Source of the DNA: Aegilops tauschii subsp. strangulata
Taxonomy: Eukaryota; Streptophyta; Magnoliopsida; Poales; Poaceae
Direction of reading: 5' to 3'
Assembly: GCF_002575655.3 (NCBI RefSeq)
Contig: NC_053036.3
Location: 158,510,627 to 158,574,626, forward strand
DNA: 64,000 bases
The position numbers were made by a program, and so were the translations under genes. Under the pieces are notes generated by a model. It did not search any database. It was not told the origin of the DNA and saw only the letters and a program-made list of their open reading frames with translations. This document shows, in pieces, positions 42,258-54,560 of the stretch. Position 1 is the first letter of the stretch; each line of letters begins with the position of its first letter.

Positions 42258-43999
42258 ATGTCGACCGTAGGTATGAAGAAAGTGACATGTCCCATCTTTG
42301 ACGGTCATGATTATCCCAAGTGGAAGGCCATGATGAAAAAGCGCCTCATGGCGATGAACAGCAAACTGTGGACCGTCACTGAGATTGGTCTTACCGATCT
42401 GTGCACAACGGCAGAAGCTGATGACATTCGCAAGTACACTCTTCTCAACCTCATGGCGAAGGGCGTCATCTGCTCCTGTCTGTCTCAAAATCAGTTCAAG
42501 AACGTCATGCATCTCGATCATGCGAAGCTTATCTGGGACCGTCTCTCTGATGTCTATGAAGGTCATCAAACCCGTCATGATCCTTGGTTTGAGGATTTCA
42601 AGGAATCTCTCAAATCAATGACATTCGAACCAGAATCATCATCCTCCTCACCATGCCTTATGGCAGATGCTGAAAAGGTAACTGAATGCTATCTGTCTGA
42701 ATCTAGTGATGACTAATCTGATGATGAATTAGGACCCAGTTATGTCAAACTTGTTTCCCTTGCCGCTAAACAACAAAGGGCTTTGGAAAAGGTTCAAAAC
42801 ATGCTTAGTAAGAGCGATGATATGTTGGGTGAAGAAATGGATCAGTCAAAAGCTTTGGCTGAAAGTCTTCAGAGACTTCATACTAAGTATGACACCCTTC
42901 AAGATCAACATAACACTCTCTTATCTGATCATGAGAAGCTTTCTTATGAATTTCTTCAAAGAAAGCAAGATCTTGAGGAGCTAAGAGTGAGTTATGAAGA
43001 TCTTCAGAAGGAGCGCGATTCATTACTTGCTCAACAAATCAGCACTTCTCAGGAAGAATTTGTTCCTCCATGTTTGAAATGCATTGAACGTGAATCTGCT
43101 AATTCTTCACCTGAATGTTCAAATGCTTCTAATGCTACAAATTCCTCAACTGTCTCTGCTATCTTTAATTCCTCATCTGAGGACATTGCTAGTATCACTA
43201 ACGATGCTGGGCTGAAGGAATTGTACATGACAGGCATGTACAAAAGCCTCAAAGGGCATCAGACTCTTTGTGATGTGCTTAAAAAGCAGATCCTCAACAG
43301 GAACCCTAGGAAAGAGGGTATTGCCTTTGTGAGGAAACTCAACGCTGATGGTACGTATTGGAAGCCTGAGCAGTACCCCAAAACCTCATGGGTTGCTGCA
43401 AAGGGACCTCTAGTTGATCCATCTAATTTATCTGGCTTTACATGTGAATATTCTCATTCTTCCAATGAGTCATTTGACTCCAACTACAAACTGTTTAAAA
43501 CTCAGAATGGTGAAGTATTTGCTATGTTGGCACTAACTACAGGAACGGTTCCCCTATGAAGAAAATCTGGGTTCCCAAAAGGTGCCTTGAAAGTCTTCAG
43601 GTGAATGTCTTCATGACACCACCTGTGAAGAATAGGAACCCCAGATCAAATTCTTCATATGGACCAAATTCTTCATATGGATCCAAGTCCTCATACGGAC
43701 AAAATTCCTCACATGGATCATATTCCTCAAGAGGATCAAAGTCCTCATATGAACATCATCGTTCTAACAACTCTATTTCGCAGGGAAGAGCCAAGGGCTA
43801 TGAATATGAGCATTATTCTTCTAATCATTATGTTCATAAGTACTCGAAGAATTTCTCTGCTTATTCATATGCTTACCCTAACTTCTCTTATGTGAAACGA
43901 AATGGATTGGCTTCTATGCCACTTTTCTCATATGGAGCTCGCAGAGTGATGAACTCTTTGCCACCCCTTCAGATGTGGGTGGTGAAGAAAAAGAACTAA
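42258..43999 (+). pseudogene. Sirevirus gag region
   Basis: ATG 42258 opens MSTVGMKKVTCPIFDGHDYP, the Copia gag start, with LWDRLSDVYEGHQ-like sequence (HAKLIWDRLSDVYEG) following. A TAA at 42714-42716 interrupts; the same frame continues as SYVKLVSLAAKQQRALEKV with a long coiled coil (about 42790-43050). The end shifts frame at ~43556 into a Ser/Tyr/Gly repeat section (SSYGPNSSYGSKSSYG). The capsid core C-terminus and the CCHC knuckle seem deleted, since WFEDFKESLKSMTFEPESSS joins directly to the linker. Confidence 0.82.
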
Positions 44000-45230
44000 T
44001 CTCTTTTGCAGGGTCAGGTCTCCAGACGTGCTCAAACGTCTGAAGAATTTGCTGGAGACCTGAAAAGTGCCTGAAAGGACGCAGGCTAATCATGAAGAAA
44101 TGAACTTTCGTTTCTCACGTCCTCATACTGCTTTATCTGTTCTATTGCTCGATGAAATTGATCTGATGAATTGATGTCATATTCTTCACTGATGAAGTAT
44201 ATGAAGTTCGTAAGCTGCACTAATTCATCTGCAGGATGATCAACCGAAAGCCACTGAGTAGGTCCTCGATAGTGGATGTACAAATCACATGACTGGTGAC
44301 AAGAATCTATTGATTGATGCTCCCTTATCACCATCGCATCTGAAGCATATCATCTTCGCTGACAAAGGCAAAAGTCAGGTATTGGGTCTAGGTAAGGTTG
44401 CGATCACAAAGGATCGACACATGGACAAAGTCATGCTTGTCGAGTCCTTAGGATACAACCTCATGTCTGTCTCAATGCTTTGTGATCTTGATATGGTAGT
44501 TGTCTTTGGCAAGTATCGTTGTGTTGTGGTTATGGAAGGTGAAAATTCCAAAGTCTTCGAAGGCTTTAGGAGAGGAGACTTGTATATTGTTGATTTCTCT
44601 ACAGGAACGCAACCAGCCGTGTGCCTACTTGCAAAAGCTTCAGAAGGGTGGCTATGGCATCGACGACTTGGTCATGCAGGCATGAGGAATTTGCACACGC
44701 TTGCGAAGAAGAAGCATGTCATTGGCATTGTGAATGTCAAATTCCTCAAGGATCACTTGTGTGGAGCTTGTGAAGCTGGAAAGATGACCAAGGCTAAGCA
44801 TCCAGCGAAGACTATCATGACCACTACTCGACCATTCGAATTGCTTCACATGGACCTCTTTGGTCCTAACCATTACTCAGCTGTCACAAATGACGCATCT
44901 CTCTATGGGCTTGTTATTGTTGATGATTACTCTCGTTACACATGGGTGCACATTGTTACTTACAAACATGAAGTGCAGGAATTCTTCAAACGATTTTCCT
45001 CGAGGGCTTCAACCAACTTTGGTGTGAAGATCAAGCACATCAGAAGTGACAATGGAACTGAGTTCAAGAATTCTGGTCTTGATGACTATCTTGATGAACT
45101 TGGTATTACTCATGAGTTATCTGCTCCTTACACTCCTCAGCAGAATGGCGTCGTGGAGCGCAAGAACAGAACTCTTGTTGAGATGGCTCGCACTATGCTT
45201 GATGGGTACAAGACGCATCGTCACTTCTAG
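44000..45230 (+). pseudogene. Sirevirus protease and integrase
   Basis: The protease site VLDSGCTNHMTGDKNL lies at about 44263-44310 and KSQVLGLGKVAITKDRHMDK follows. The integrase zinc region is GWLWHRRLGHAGMRNLHTLA...CGACEAGKM. The catalytic core has LLHMDLFGPNHYSA, HIRSDNGTEFKNSGLDDYL and APYTPQQNGVVERKNRTLVE. The frame from 44289 ends at TAG 45228-45230, probably a former tryptophan codon. Between 44000 and 44260 the frame is broken and partly lost. Confidence 0.9.
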
Positions 45231-47179
45231 ATTGAGGAAATTTATACTGTGTGCCACATCATCAACAGGGTATATCTTCACAAATTCTTCAAGAAGACTG
45301 CCTATGAACTCCTCACTGACAAGAAACCCAATGTGAGTTATTTCAAAGTCTTCGGTGCTAAATGTTGGATTAGAGATCCTCATCACAATGCTAAATTTGC
45401 ACCGAAAGCACATGAAGGTTTTATGCCTGGTTACGGAAAGGACTCGTACACCTAGAGAGTCTTCAACACCATTCATCACAAGGTTGTTGAAACTGTAGAT
45501 GTGTGGTTCAATGAAACTAATGGCTCACAAAGAGAGCACCTACCCTCTGTGATAGATGAACCAGCACCTAAGGAAACTATCAAGTTCAAGGCTACTGACG
45601 ATGTCATTCCTACCGAAGAATCTGCTGAAGAATTCATTCCAGAACGTGAAGAACATCGAGCTAATGCACCTGAAGAAATTGCTGAAGAAAATGGTGCTGA
45701 AGAAAATGCTGATCAAATTCCTCGACGACAACCTACTCATCCTCGCATTGCAAAAGAAGTGCAAGTTGAGAAGATCATCGATGACATTGAAGCACCAGGT
45801 CCTCTCACACGCTCAAAAGCTTCACATTTATCTAACTTTTGTGGGCACTATGCTTTTGTCTCAATCACAGAGCCCACTAAGGTAGATGAAGCATTTCTGG
45901 AGCCTGAGTGGATTCATGCCATGCAAGAAGAATTACATCAGTTCGAGCTCAACAATGTTTGGGAACTGGTCAATCGTCCAGATCCTCGCAAACACAATAT
46001 CATTGGCACAAAGTGGATCTACCGCAACAAGCAAGATGAAAATGGCCTTGTGGTGAGGAATAAGGCAGAGCTAGTAGCTCAAGGCTACACACAGGTTTTG
46101 AAGATCCTAAGCATCCTGACAAAGTCTTCAGACTAAATAAGGCCCTCTATGGCCTCAAGCAGGCCCCTCGGGCGTGGTATGATACTTTGAAGGAATTCCT
46201 CATGAAGAAAGGCTTCAAACCCAGTCCACTCGACCCTACTCTTTTGACTAAATCATATGATGATGAATTGTTTGTATGCCAAATATATGTTGATGATATC
46301 ATCTTTGGCTGTACTGACCAACGTTATAGTGATGAATTTGCCTATACGATGAGTGAAGAATATCAAATGTCTATGATGGGAGAGTTGAAATTCTTCTTAG
46401 GTCTTCAAATTCGTCAACAGCGCAATGGCATATTCATATCTTAGGAGAAATACCTCAAGGATGTACTGAGGAAATTCGGCATGCAAGATTGCAAAGGCGT
46501 CAAAATTCCTATGCCCACAAATGGCCATCTGTGCACTGATGAAAATGGTATTGACTTCGATCAAAATGTATACCGCTCCATGATTGGCTCTTTATTGTAT
46601 TTATGTGCATCTAGGCCAGATATTATGCTTAGTGTTTGCATGTGTGCCCGATTTCTAGCTACACCAAAGGAATCACACCATAAGGCTGTGAAACATATTC
46701 TTCGATATCTAGCTCACACACCAACACTAGGATTATGGTACCCCAAGGGCTCGGCTTTTGATCTTGTTGGATATTCTGACACTGACTATGCTGGTGATCG
46801 TGTGGATCGCAAGTCAACATCTGGTACATGTCATTTCCTCGGACGATCTTTGGTCTGTTGGTCCTCGAAGAAACAGAACTGCGTATCACTGTCTACTTCT
46901 GAAGCTGAGTACATTGCTGCTGGTTCTTGCTGTGCTCAATTGCAGTGGATGAAGCAAACTCTCAAGGACTACGGCGTCAACGTGAAGAATGTGCCTCTCT
47001 TCTGTGACAATGAGAGTGCCATCAAGATTGCTCACAACCCAGTTCAGCACTCGAAGACAAAGCACATTCAGATTCATCATCATTTTCTTCGCGATCATGT
47101 GTTGAAGGGCGACATTTCTATTGAGCATGTGAAGAGCCCTTGGATGAGAAGAGATTTAGCAAGTTGCGGTGTGAGCTAA
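45231..47179 (+). pseudogene. Sirevirus integrase end, deleted RT, and RNase H
   Basis: After TAG 45230 the same frame runs to TAG 45453-45455 (KVFGAKCWIRDPHH) and on to 46136. That last part has an acidic Glu/Ala linker and the RT start (WIHAMQEELHQFELNNVWEL, GTKWIYRNKQDENG). A deletion near 46095 joins GYTQV to a point after the first catalytic motif. Then come [40 protein letters not shown] (second catalytic motif), TAG 46442-46444, and RNase H (GYSDTDYAGDRVDRKSTSGT, STSEAEYIAAGSCCAQLQWM, FCDNESAIKIAHNPV). The last residues are truncated at 47179. RT cannot be functional. Confidence 0.9.
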
Positions 47180-47919
47180 ATATCTTAGAATCTTCGAATG
47201 TTCTTTGAAAAGGACACTCATCCTAACACTTATGCAAAATTGATGACTTAGATGTGCAACACATGAAGAAACGTTTTTCTTCAATCAATGAAGAATAACA
47301 CTCTAAGTGTGAAGAAATTAATGAAGAATTTGATTCTCAGAACCCTACGACAATTGTACGCGGTGTCTGAAATCATCATTCTTATACGGTGGGTCACGCC
47401 ACCACAAAAGTTGAAAATCTTCAATTTGAGTTTTTCCTCAGTTTTTGAAATTCCTTAGTTGCTCATATTCTTCAACTTTGCAAAATCTTCACTGTTTTCG
47501 TCGTTTTTCTTCATTGACTATATATATATAGGTTTATGTCCTCTACAGCATTCACTTATGGCTAATTCTTCAAGTTGGTTTTTCTGCTAAGTGAATGTGA
47601 TCGGACCCTTCCCCTCTATGCTATACTCAACCCAATCTATTCACAAATTCTTCATGTGCATTCTATTTGAAACTCGTTCAAAATCTTCACTGTGTCCTTG
47701 TCAGCTGAAGAATTTGCGAATGGAATCTTTAACTTATCTTATCCAAATTTCCGGCTTTGCCGCTCAAACCGTTCCGCTTCCCACGATAGACTTATCTATT
47801 CACCCACGATCTAACACGATCTCCACATCTCAGTACGTGGGTGACACATGTCATGCGAATGAGAAGGGTCAGGGGCACGTTCGTCCAATTTCTTCGGGCG
47901 AACCGTTTTTCACCGTGGC
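47180..47919 (+). other. Spacer after Sirevirus pol
   Basis: Non-coding, rich in CTTCA/GAAGAA words. A TATATATATATA run at 47518-47531 followed by GGTTTATG could be a core promoter. No ORF here shows a recognisable domain. Confidence 0.5.
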
Positions 47920-47927
47920 TATAAATA
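47920..47927 (+). promoter_or_regulatory. Internal TATA box upstream of the Sirevirus extra ORF
   Basis: TATAAATA in GTGGCTATAAATACCCCC is followed by a pyrimidine-rich leader with AAACCCTAGCGCCGCCG, which looks like a plant gene 5' UTR. It lies ~600 bp before the ORF ATG at 48530. Confidence 0.55.
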
Positions 47928-48197
47928 CCCCCTCTCCCCTTCCTCACTTCTTTTACTCTGCTCGACCTCTCTCTCCAGCTCGAGCTTCTCAAACCCTAGC
48001 GCCGCCGCTACATCATCGTCGTCGGTGCGGAAGAGCTTCACTGCCTCGACCTCGTCGCCGCTGTACTCGTGCCGGTCGCGGAAATCTTCACTCCGCCGCC
48101 GCCGTAGCCGTCTTCCTCCGCCAAGTTAGGGCGTGGAAGATCTGCACATACGAGCTTCACTTCTCCACATCTCAGTTCGTCGTGTTCTTCGTTCAGG

Positions 48198-48523
48198 GTA
48201 ATTAAAAGTTACTTTTACTGCCCTCTTTGATTCAAATGACTTCTACAAAATCTTCAAAGGTGTTTATTCCTCAAATTTTTCGCACACTGAACACCTCACT
48301 TGTCATCTATTCTTGATTCGTTTCTCTAAGCATCATTTTTCTTCAAGATTCCTCAATTGTGCGGATCTTCGATCTATACAACTCTGGAACCTAAGACACG
48401 GAACGCTTAGTGAAATTCTTCAAGACTCATCTGGTCAAATTCCTCAAACTTGTTCTTTTTGAAAAACCTTCTGAGAACGCATATGACCTCTCCAAATTCC
48501 TCACAACTATACTCTGTTCACAG
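48198..48523 (+). other. Possible leader intron of the Sirevirus extra ORF
   Basis: A GT donor (TCAGG/gtaatt) and a T-rich acceptor (ctctgttcacag/GTACTC) bracket 326 AU-rich bases just before ATG 48530. No branch-point or cDNA evidence is available. Confidence 0.4.
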
Positions 48524-48529
48524 GTACTC

Positions 48530-51500
48530 ATGTCAGCTGCTGAATCACTAGGTTCTCATCAACTTAACTCATTTGCAGCGTTCCACGAAGAAAAGTTGCA
48601 TACTTCTTCAGAGAGTTCAATTGTTCAAATTCCTCAACTGAAGAAAATGGCTGATGGAAAGAAGCCACAGAAAGGAGGAAAGAGGCCCAAGGTCAATACT
48701 GCCTTTGAAATCCTTGAGGACATTTATGCTGGGTACTGCACACCCCCTGAGGAAGATAAAAATCAGCGTAAGGTGCGCATTCAGAGGATAGAAAGGAGAT
48801 GGGCAAAAGAGTGGAAGGAGTACAGGTATGTGACTCCAAAATACATGAAGAAATTTGCTGTTACTCCTCCATGCTCAAGACCTCCATTGGCACCTGGCCA
48901 AGAGGTAGATCCCACTAGCATCAAGCACGGTGAGGATTTTCCTGAAGAATGGGCCAAGCGCCAGGCCAAGTTGGCCAAACAGGCTAAGGAAGCAGTGAAG
49001 AAATTCAACGAAGATTCTAGTGCTGCTGAGGCCTCTGTAAGGCCGAAGAAATCCATGGCAAAGAAGCCTGTGCACAAGCCAAGTGCCTCTTCTTCAATGC
49101 CCTCACGGCCAATTTCCTCAGCTAAGCCCTCACGACCAATTCCTCAAGCAGCTCCTGCTCCTCCAAAGTCCTCAGCTGCTCCAAAAAAATCCTCAGCACC
49201 TGTGCATCTTGCCACGTGCCAAAGGACTACATGCATCTCCATTGCCTCAGGAGCTTCAGCTAGTTCCTCAGCTGCACCAAACTCTTCAATAGGACCCTCA
49301 CTGCTGAAGACTAAGACCACTACTGGACGAGGCTCTCACCCAAGTCCTCAGAAGAAGCAGGTTGCCTTCCAAGTGCCGTCTGAAGAAGACGAAGCTGATG
49401 ATGAAGAACTTGCTGAAATCATCAGAGACAGGCAAGTCAGGGCCGCTAGAGCCAAGGGCACATATGTGCCACTGCTTTTGGATCCAAAGTTGATCCTCGA
49501 CTATATTGATCTCTGGCACAAGGACCCAAACACTCCTATGCCTGATTTCAAGTTGACACCTAGCCAAAGTCACATGCTGACCCATTTCATCAGTGAAGAA
49601 AAATGGAAATATGAGAAGGCCAGGCAGCTAAATAAAGCACAGTACAGGAAGGAGAAGTTCCTGAAGAACAACGTGGTCTCTATGACAACTGATGAACTTG
49701 TAAAGATCCAGTCTGAAATCAAAGTCCTCAGCGACGATTTCAACGCTTACTATGCTGATTGGAAAGGAGCCAAGGTCAGGTTCGTCAATCTGACGAAGAC
49801 ACTCACTTCAAGTGCCGCTGTCCCTGTGCATATTGAAGTCACTCCGGCTGAAGCATCTGTTCAGCCAACTGAAGAACATGCCAGCACCGCTGATGACAAT
49901 TAGGTTGCTGAAGACAATGTGAGTTCCAAGGCTGATGACTACATTCCAGCCACTGAAGAAATTCCCAGGGCACCCACTAGTGGTGCGCCTGAAGAAAATG
50001 AACCACATTCCTCTGCTCCTCCTGCGCCTACTCCAACTCCAATCCTTCCATCTGCATCAGATGTGAAGAAGACCAAGGCTGCAGAGCATGCAGCTGTGAA
50101 GAAAAGGAAAGCATCAGCTTCTTCAGATTCTTCAGCTCCGAAGAAAATGAAGACTATGACCAGCTCTTTTGCAAACCCGATTGATGCTGTTCCGATCTCA
50201 ACCATGCCATCAAAGGACCTTGTTCCTTTTGATGAAGAATATGTGATCCCCAGCGGATCTGATGAAGAAACTCCTTCTGCTGCTACTTCAGAGCAGATGG
50301 ATGAACAAATTGAAGTGGATGAAATCCCTTCAACCCCAGTTGTTTCCTCGCCTATGCCTCAATTTACTGCTGAAGAGGCCGGCGTTGAAGAAATTGAAGA
50401 AGAAGATGTGGACATTGGCTGTACCACACCAGTGATGAATGATGACTTTTGGGAAAGTCAGCACCCCAATTCTCCACTCTTCACTCCACTGCAGCAAATT
50501 CCTCAGTCCCCAGTCACGTTCAAATGGGATCTGATGAAGCTCATGAAGACAATCCAGCCGCTAGTGCTGAAGAAAATGAAAATGAAGAATTCAAGAACCA
50601 GGCTGCCACTGAAGAGGAACCAGAAATTCCTCAGCCTGAAGAACCTGAGATTGCGATTCCTGAGGTTGTGATGCAACTCACTGACACTCCTCTGCCCAAG
50701 CCAAAGGATCCATTCTCAAGGAAGCAAACGTTCAAAACTGATGCCTTATTTGGCGAGCATGTATTCTTCACTGATTACAACCCTTATGACTCTGCTCGCA
50801 TAAGGAAGAGGCGTTTCTGGACTGCCATCCAGGCAAATTTCTATTCCTCAGTGCTGTTCAACAAAGACAAAGTCTTCGATCATGAGCATATTCCTCACGT
50901 GGATATGGAATCTCTGCCGTGCTTCGAGCCAGTCCTCAATGTTCTTCACGATGCTGGATTGTTAAATTTCTGCACTGACATCTGTGATTGGAATGAAGAA
51001 CTTATTCTTCAATTTCATGCGACGCTGCACATCACCGGAAATTCTGAAGATGTGAATTCATGGGTATTGGACTGGGTGTCTGAAAACACTCACTACAAGG
51101 CACCAGCTACTGAATTGCTTCGTGCCTTACCTCTCAGTCTGCCCCTTGAAGGTGCTTGTTGCGTCTACAATGAACCTGAGCTAACCGATCACTACATGCA
51201 ATTGCTGGTGAAGCCTTTGAAGCCAAGTCAGGCCCCAAGAACAAACTTCCTTGTGAAGGAATTGATGTATGTGCCTCGGACTGTCTATCGCACTCTGACG
51301 AAGACATTGAGTCCTATCAAGGGCCACGACTCAAATGAAGAAGAAGTCGTTGGCATCATGAAGAATCTGCTTTTCAATATCATTCATGTCATTCCCGTCA
51401 ACTTCCATGATTTCTTCATGAGGACTCTGGCCAATGTCGCCATGTCACCATTTGAGTTGAAGCCTTATGCACCTTGGATTATGAGATTCATCAGGACAAG

Positions 51501-52147
51501 GTCTTCACTGAACTATAAAGCTGATACACTGAACCATTGCAGCTACTTGCCCCCAATTGAAGTCCTCAAACGGACATTTTCCTCAGCTGATGAAAAGGGC
51601 AAGGCTACTGCTGTAATTGATGAAGGCATTCGTCCATTGGATGGACAATTTTGCAAGGCTGCATCCTACTCCACCAATGATGACTCTGCCACCCATGACT
51701 CTGCCCCAACGCACCCAAGCAAAATCCTCAAGGCACAGCACCCAGGGTGATGACTGACCGTGAGCTTCTCCTTAGTCTTCATCAGAAGGTTGATCGCAAT
51801 CATAAATGGGTCAAGCATCAGTTTGTTCAATTCTTCACAACATGACTGCTACCCATAATGCAGTGAAGAAAAACCACCACTACCTTAATGAAACCCTCAA
51901 CCGCACTTGGGTTGTTCTGTCTCAAGTCTATAGTGAAGAAGATCTAAAGAAAATGGGTCTCAAGGAAGATCTTGACTGGGCTGCACCTCCTCTGAAGAAG
52001 TACAAGAAGGTCAAGGTTCCTTCTTTGGTGGCCAGCTCCTATTCTTCATCACGTGACACTGATGAACATGAAGATTTGGACGACACTGCGGCAGGCCCTA
52101 CTCCAACAAACGACCCCAACAACGCTGACGCTCCTTCATCACCTTGA
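48530..52147 (+). pseudogene. Sirevirus post-pol extra ORF, unknown function
   Basis: Starts MSAAESLGSHQLNSFAAFHE. The first block (48530-49903, 457 codons) is basic and Ser/Pro-rich with an NTAFEILEDIYAGYCTPPEE segment. TAG 49901-49903 is in frame with the following 49919-50671. A frameshift between 50449 and 50671 leads to 50449-51750. That part contains the most globular region: RIRKRRFWTAIQANFYSSVL, LNVLHDAGLLNFCTDICDWN, ILQFHATLHITGNSEDVNSW and HDFFMRTLANVAMSPFELKP. Two more shifts (about 51735 and 51839) lead to the end at 52147. It lies where an env-like gene would be, but I see no signal peptide, transmembrane segment or furin-like site. The globular part faintly recalls domains annotated as putative plant transposon protein. 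Function unknown. Confidence 0.7.
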
Positions 52148-52665
52148 TATTGTTCAGGGGCGTTAGTCCTCATTTTCGACCCTTTTGGTCATTTGATGAC
52201 AAAGGGGGAGAAATTTGAGTTAGTCTTCAAGAGGGTCTATCTTATGGGCGTTTTTTTCTAAAGTTACAACTCTCGTTCTTTTGATGACTTTGTTGGATCG
52301 AGTTGTAAACTTAAACTCTATGGTGGCCTGATACTTTTGATGTTTCCTTCTGCATGCTTATTCCTCGTTAATGTTATTGCACGCAAGCTGAATTACATCA
52401 GTCACCACATTTCATCATGCATTCCAAATTCTTCATATATTATGTCAAATGCGTGTATGAATTACAAGATATAGGGGGAGATCTCCATGATTCAATTCTT
52501 CAAGTGTGCATTGCTTCAAAAACAAATTCCTCACTATGCACATCTTCAGGGGGAGTTCTTCTATATCTTGCAATCAAATTCCTCAATATCAGTATTTACA
52601 CTTCATATGTCTATCCCCGTTGAAAACTTAACCTATATTGTCATCAATCACCAAAAAGGGGAGAT
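52148..52665 (+). other. Sirevirus 3' region with repeated polypurine tracts
   Basis: Four G-rich tracts of similar form: AAAGGGGGAGAAA (52201-52213), ATAGGGGGAGAT (52471-52482), CAGGGGGAG (52547-52555), and AAAAAGGGGAGAT (52653-52665) next to the LTR. Only the last is placed to prime the LTR. Multiple tracts at this site are known for Sireviruses. Confidence 0.75.
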
Positions 52666-54145
52666 TGTAAGTGCATCTAGTGCCCCTTGGTGATTTTGGT
52701 GTATTGAAGACTTATAGGTTAAGGGACTAATGCATTTATGAGTGTACACAGGTCTATAAGTCTATGAGGAGTTTGATATTTACAGAGAAAGTCGACCCCT
52801 AAAAATGAAGTTCTTCGACTGAAGACTTTGGATTTCTGAAGACTTTCTGAAGACTTTGAAAGTGAAGAAATTGGTGTGTCCTTGAAGACTTGGTATTCAT
52901 TTGAGGAACATGAAGCGTGAAGACTTTTGTTTTTGTAGTTTCATTTTCTCTTTCTTGAGTCATAGGAAACACCGTACTGTTAAAGGGTGTCGAGGAAATA
53001 CTAAGGAAAATTTTCCATGTGATGCTCAACTCAAAATCCTACACCTACCAATCCCTTTGAGTGAAGCCATTGGAAATCTCATACAGTTCAGTCATATTCT
53101 TCAGTGACAGAGACGAAGTTCTTCTGGTCTCTGAGGAATTTGTTCTGACTGAGGAGTTAGGAATTCGCCGGTGCGGATTGCCTACACAGTGAGGAACAAG
53201 ATAGCCCTGGGGAATTTGAAACTCAAATTTCCGACCGTTGTTGTGCTATGCGCCAGCTGTCCCAAAATATCTTATCCACCTAACGGTCATATCATTGAAG
53301 GGCATTTATGTCTTATCATGTCGGGCTGCTCCCTAGGCTATAAATAGCCGCCCCCTACAACCACTAGCTGGTTGGCTGCTCCGAGAGAAACTGACACTTG
53401 TCATTTGAGAGTATCCCATCCTCCGAGGACTTTGAGCGAAAATCATCAAGTGAGGAAAACCCCAAACCCAAACACCTACAAACCCAAAGTGATTGAGCAT
53501 CACTGAAGAGATTGATCCTGCGTGGATCCGATGCTTGTTACCTTTGAAGACTGTGCTTCTTCCAGATGGTTAGGCATCATGGTCTAGAGCATCCAAGAGG
53601 AAATTGTGGATCGCCGAGTGACCGAGTTTGTGAAGGTTTGGAAGTCACCTGAAGACTTACCACGAGTGATTGGACGAGGTCTGTGTGACCTTAGTTCAAG
53701 GAGAATACGGTGAGGACTGTGTGTCCGGGACTGGGTGTCCTCAGGTTTAAATACCTAGCCGCTCCAACCAGACGTACAACTGGGACAGCAGTTGGAACTG
53801 GTCTACCAAATCATTGTCTTCACCATTTCCTCATTACTGTGTTGTATGCTTGTTCATATCTGTATTTGAAGACTTTGACTGAAGACTTTCTCAATTTCCT
53901 TAGTTCAATTTCCTCAGTTTCTTTGTCCTCATCCTGTGTTATCCTGTGTTTACGCTTTCTGTACTTTGTGCTTGTCTTCATTTCATCATGATGACTATGC
54001 TTGTGTTCTGCTATGCATACTTTTGAGTACTTATTCCGCTGCAAGTAGTTCTTCGCTAAGGAATTTCCTCACTAGAAAATTCCTCAGTGAAGAATTTATA
54101 AAAATCGCCTATTCACCCCCCTCTAGTCGATATAACGCACTTTCA
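52666..54145 (+). repeat. 3' LTR of the Sirevirus-type element
   Basis: Aligns throughout with 40691-42190. TATA box GGCTATAAATAGCC near 53337. Ends CACTTTCA at 54145, then target duplication GCATC. Confidence 0.93.
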
Positions 54146-54560
54146 GCATCAGCCGCTGAAAAGTCGCTCCCGCGTTGCGCAGCCCGAAGGGCATGCAGGT
54201 GTAGCAGTACACCCCACATGGTGTCAGGAAGGCTGTCTTCTCCACATCTTCCACCGCCATCTTGATCTGATGATACCCTGAGAACGCATCCAGGAAGCAC
54301 AGAAGGTCGCACTCGGCGGTGGAGTCGACGATCTGGTCGATGCGCGGGAGCGGGAATGGATCTTGGGGGCAGGCTTTATTAAGGTTGGTGAAGTTGACGC
54401 ACATCCGTTCCTTCCACCTTTCTTTGGCACTACGACGGGGTTCGGCAGCCACTCGGGATATCGAACTTCGTGAATGGCACCCCCCGCCTCCAGCTTGCGG
54501 GTCTCCTGGATGATGAAGGCCTGCTTCTCAGTGGACTGTCGTCTCGCTCGCTGCTTCACG
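54146..54560 (-). pseudogene. Tat-type reverse transcriptase, N-terminal part
   Basis: On the minus strand: FIIQETRKLEAGGAIHEVRY, then after a frameshift near 54450 CVNFTNLNKACPQDPFPLPR, FLDAFSGYHQIKMAVEDVEK (first catalytic Asp) and MPFGLRNAGATFQRLMLK. The reading is cut at 54146 by the Sirevirus and resumes at 40690. Confidence 0.9.

Larger units (their letters stand above)
40691..54145 (+). mobile_element. Sirevirus-type Copia (Maximus/Barbara-like), complete ends, plus strand
   Basis: LTRs 40691-42190 and 52666-54145, starting TGTAAGTGC and ending CACTTTCA, are flanked by a perfect target duplication, GCATC (40686-40690 and 54146-54150). Initiator-tRNA primer site, gag, PR, IN, RT and RNase H are followed by ~5 kb carrying an extra ORF and several polypurine tracts. 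The large size, post-pol ORF and repeated tracts are Sirevirus traits. Pol is damaged: stops, a deletion of the RT N-terminal half and a truncated RNase H end. Family name is a guess from LTR resemblance. Confidence 0.92.

Noticed and set aside
48530..52147. Envelope gene of the Sirevirus
   Set aside because: Position fits, but no signal peptide, transmembrane helix or cleavage site could be seen in any of its frames.
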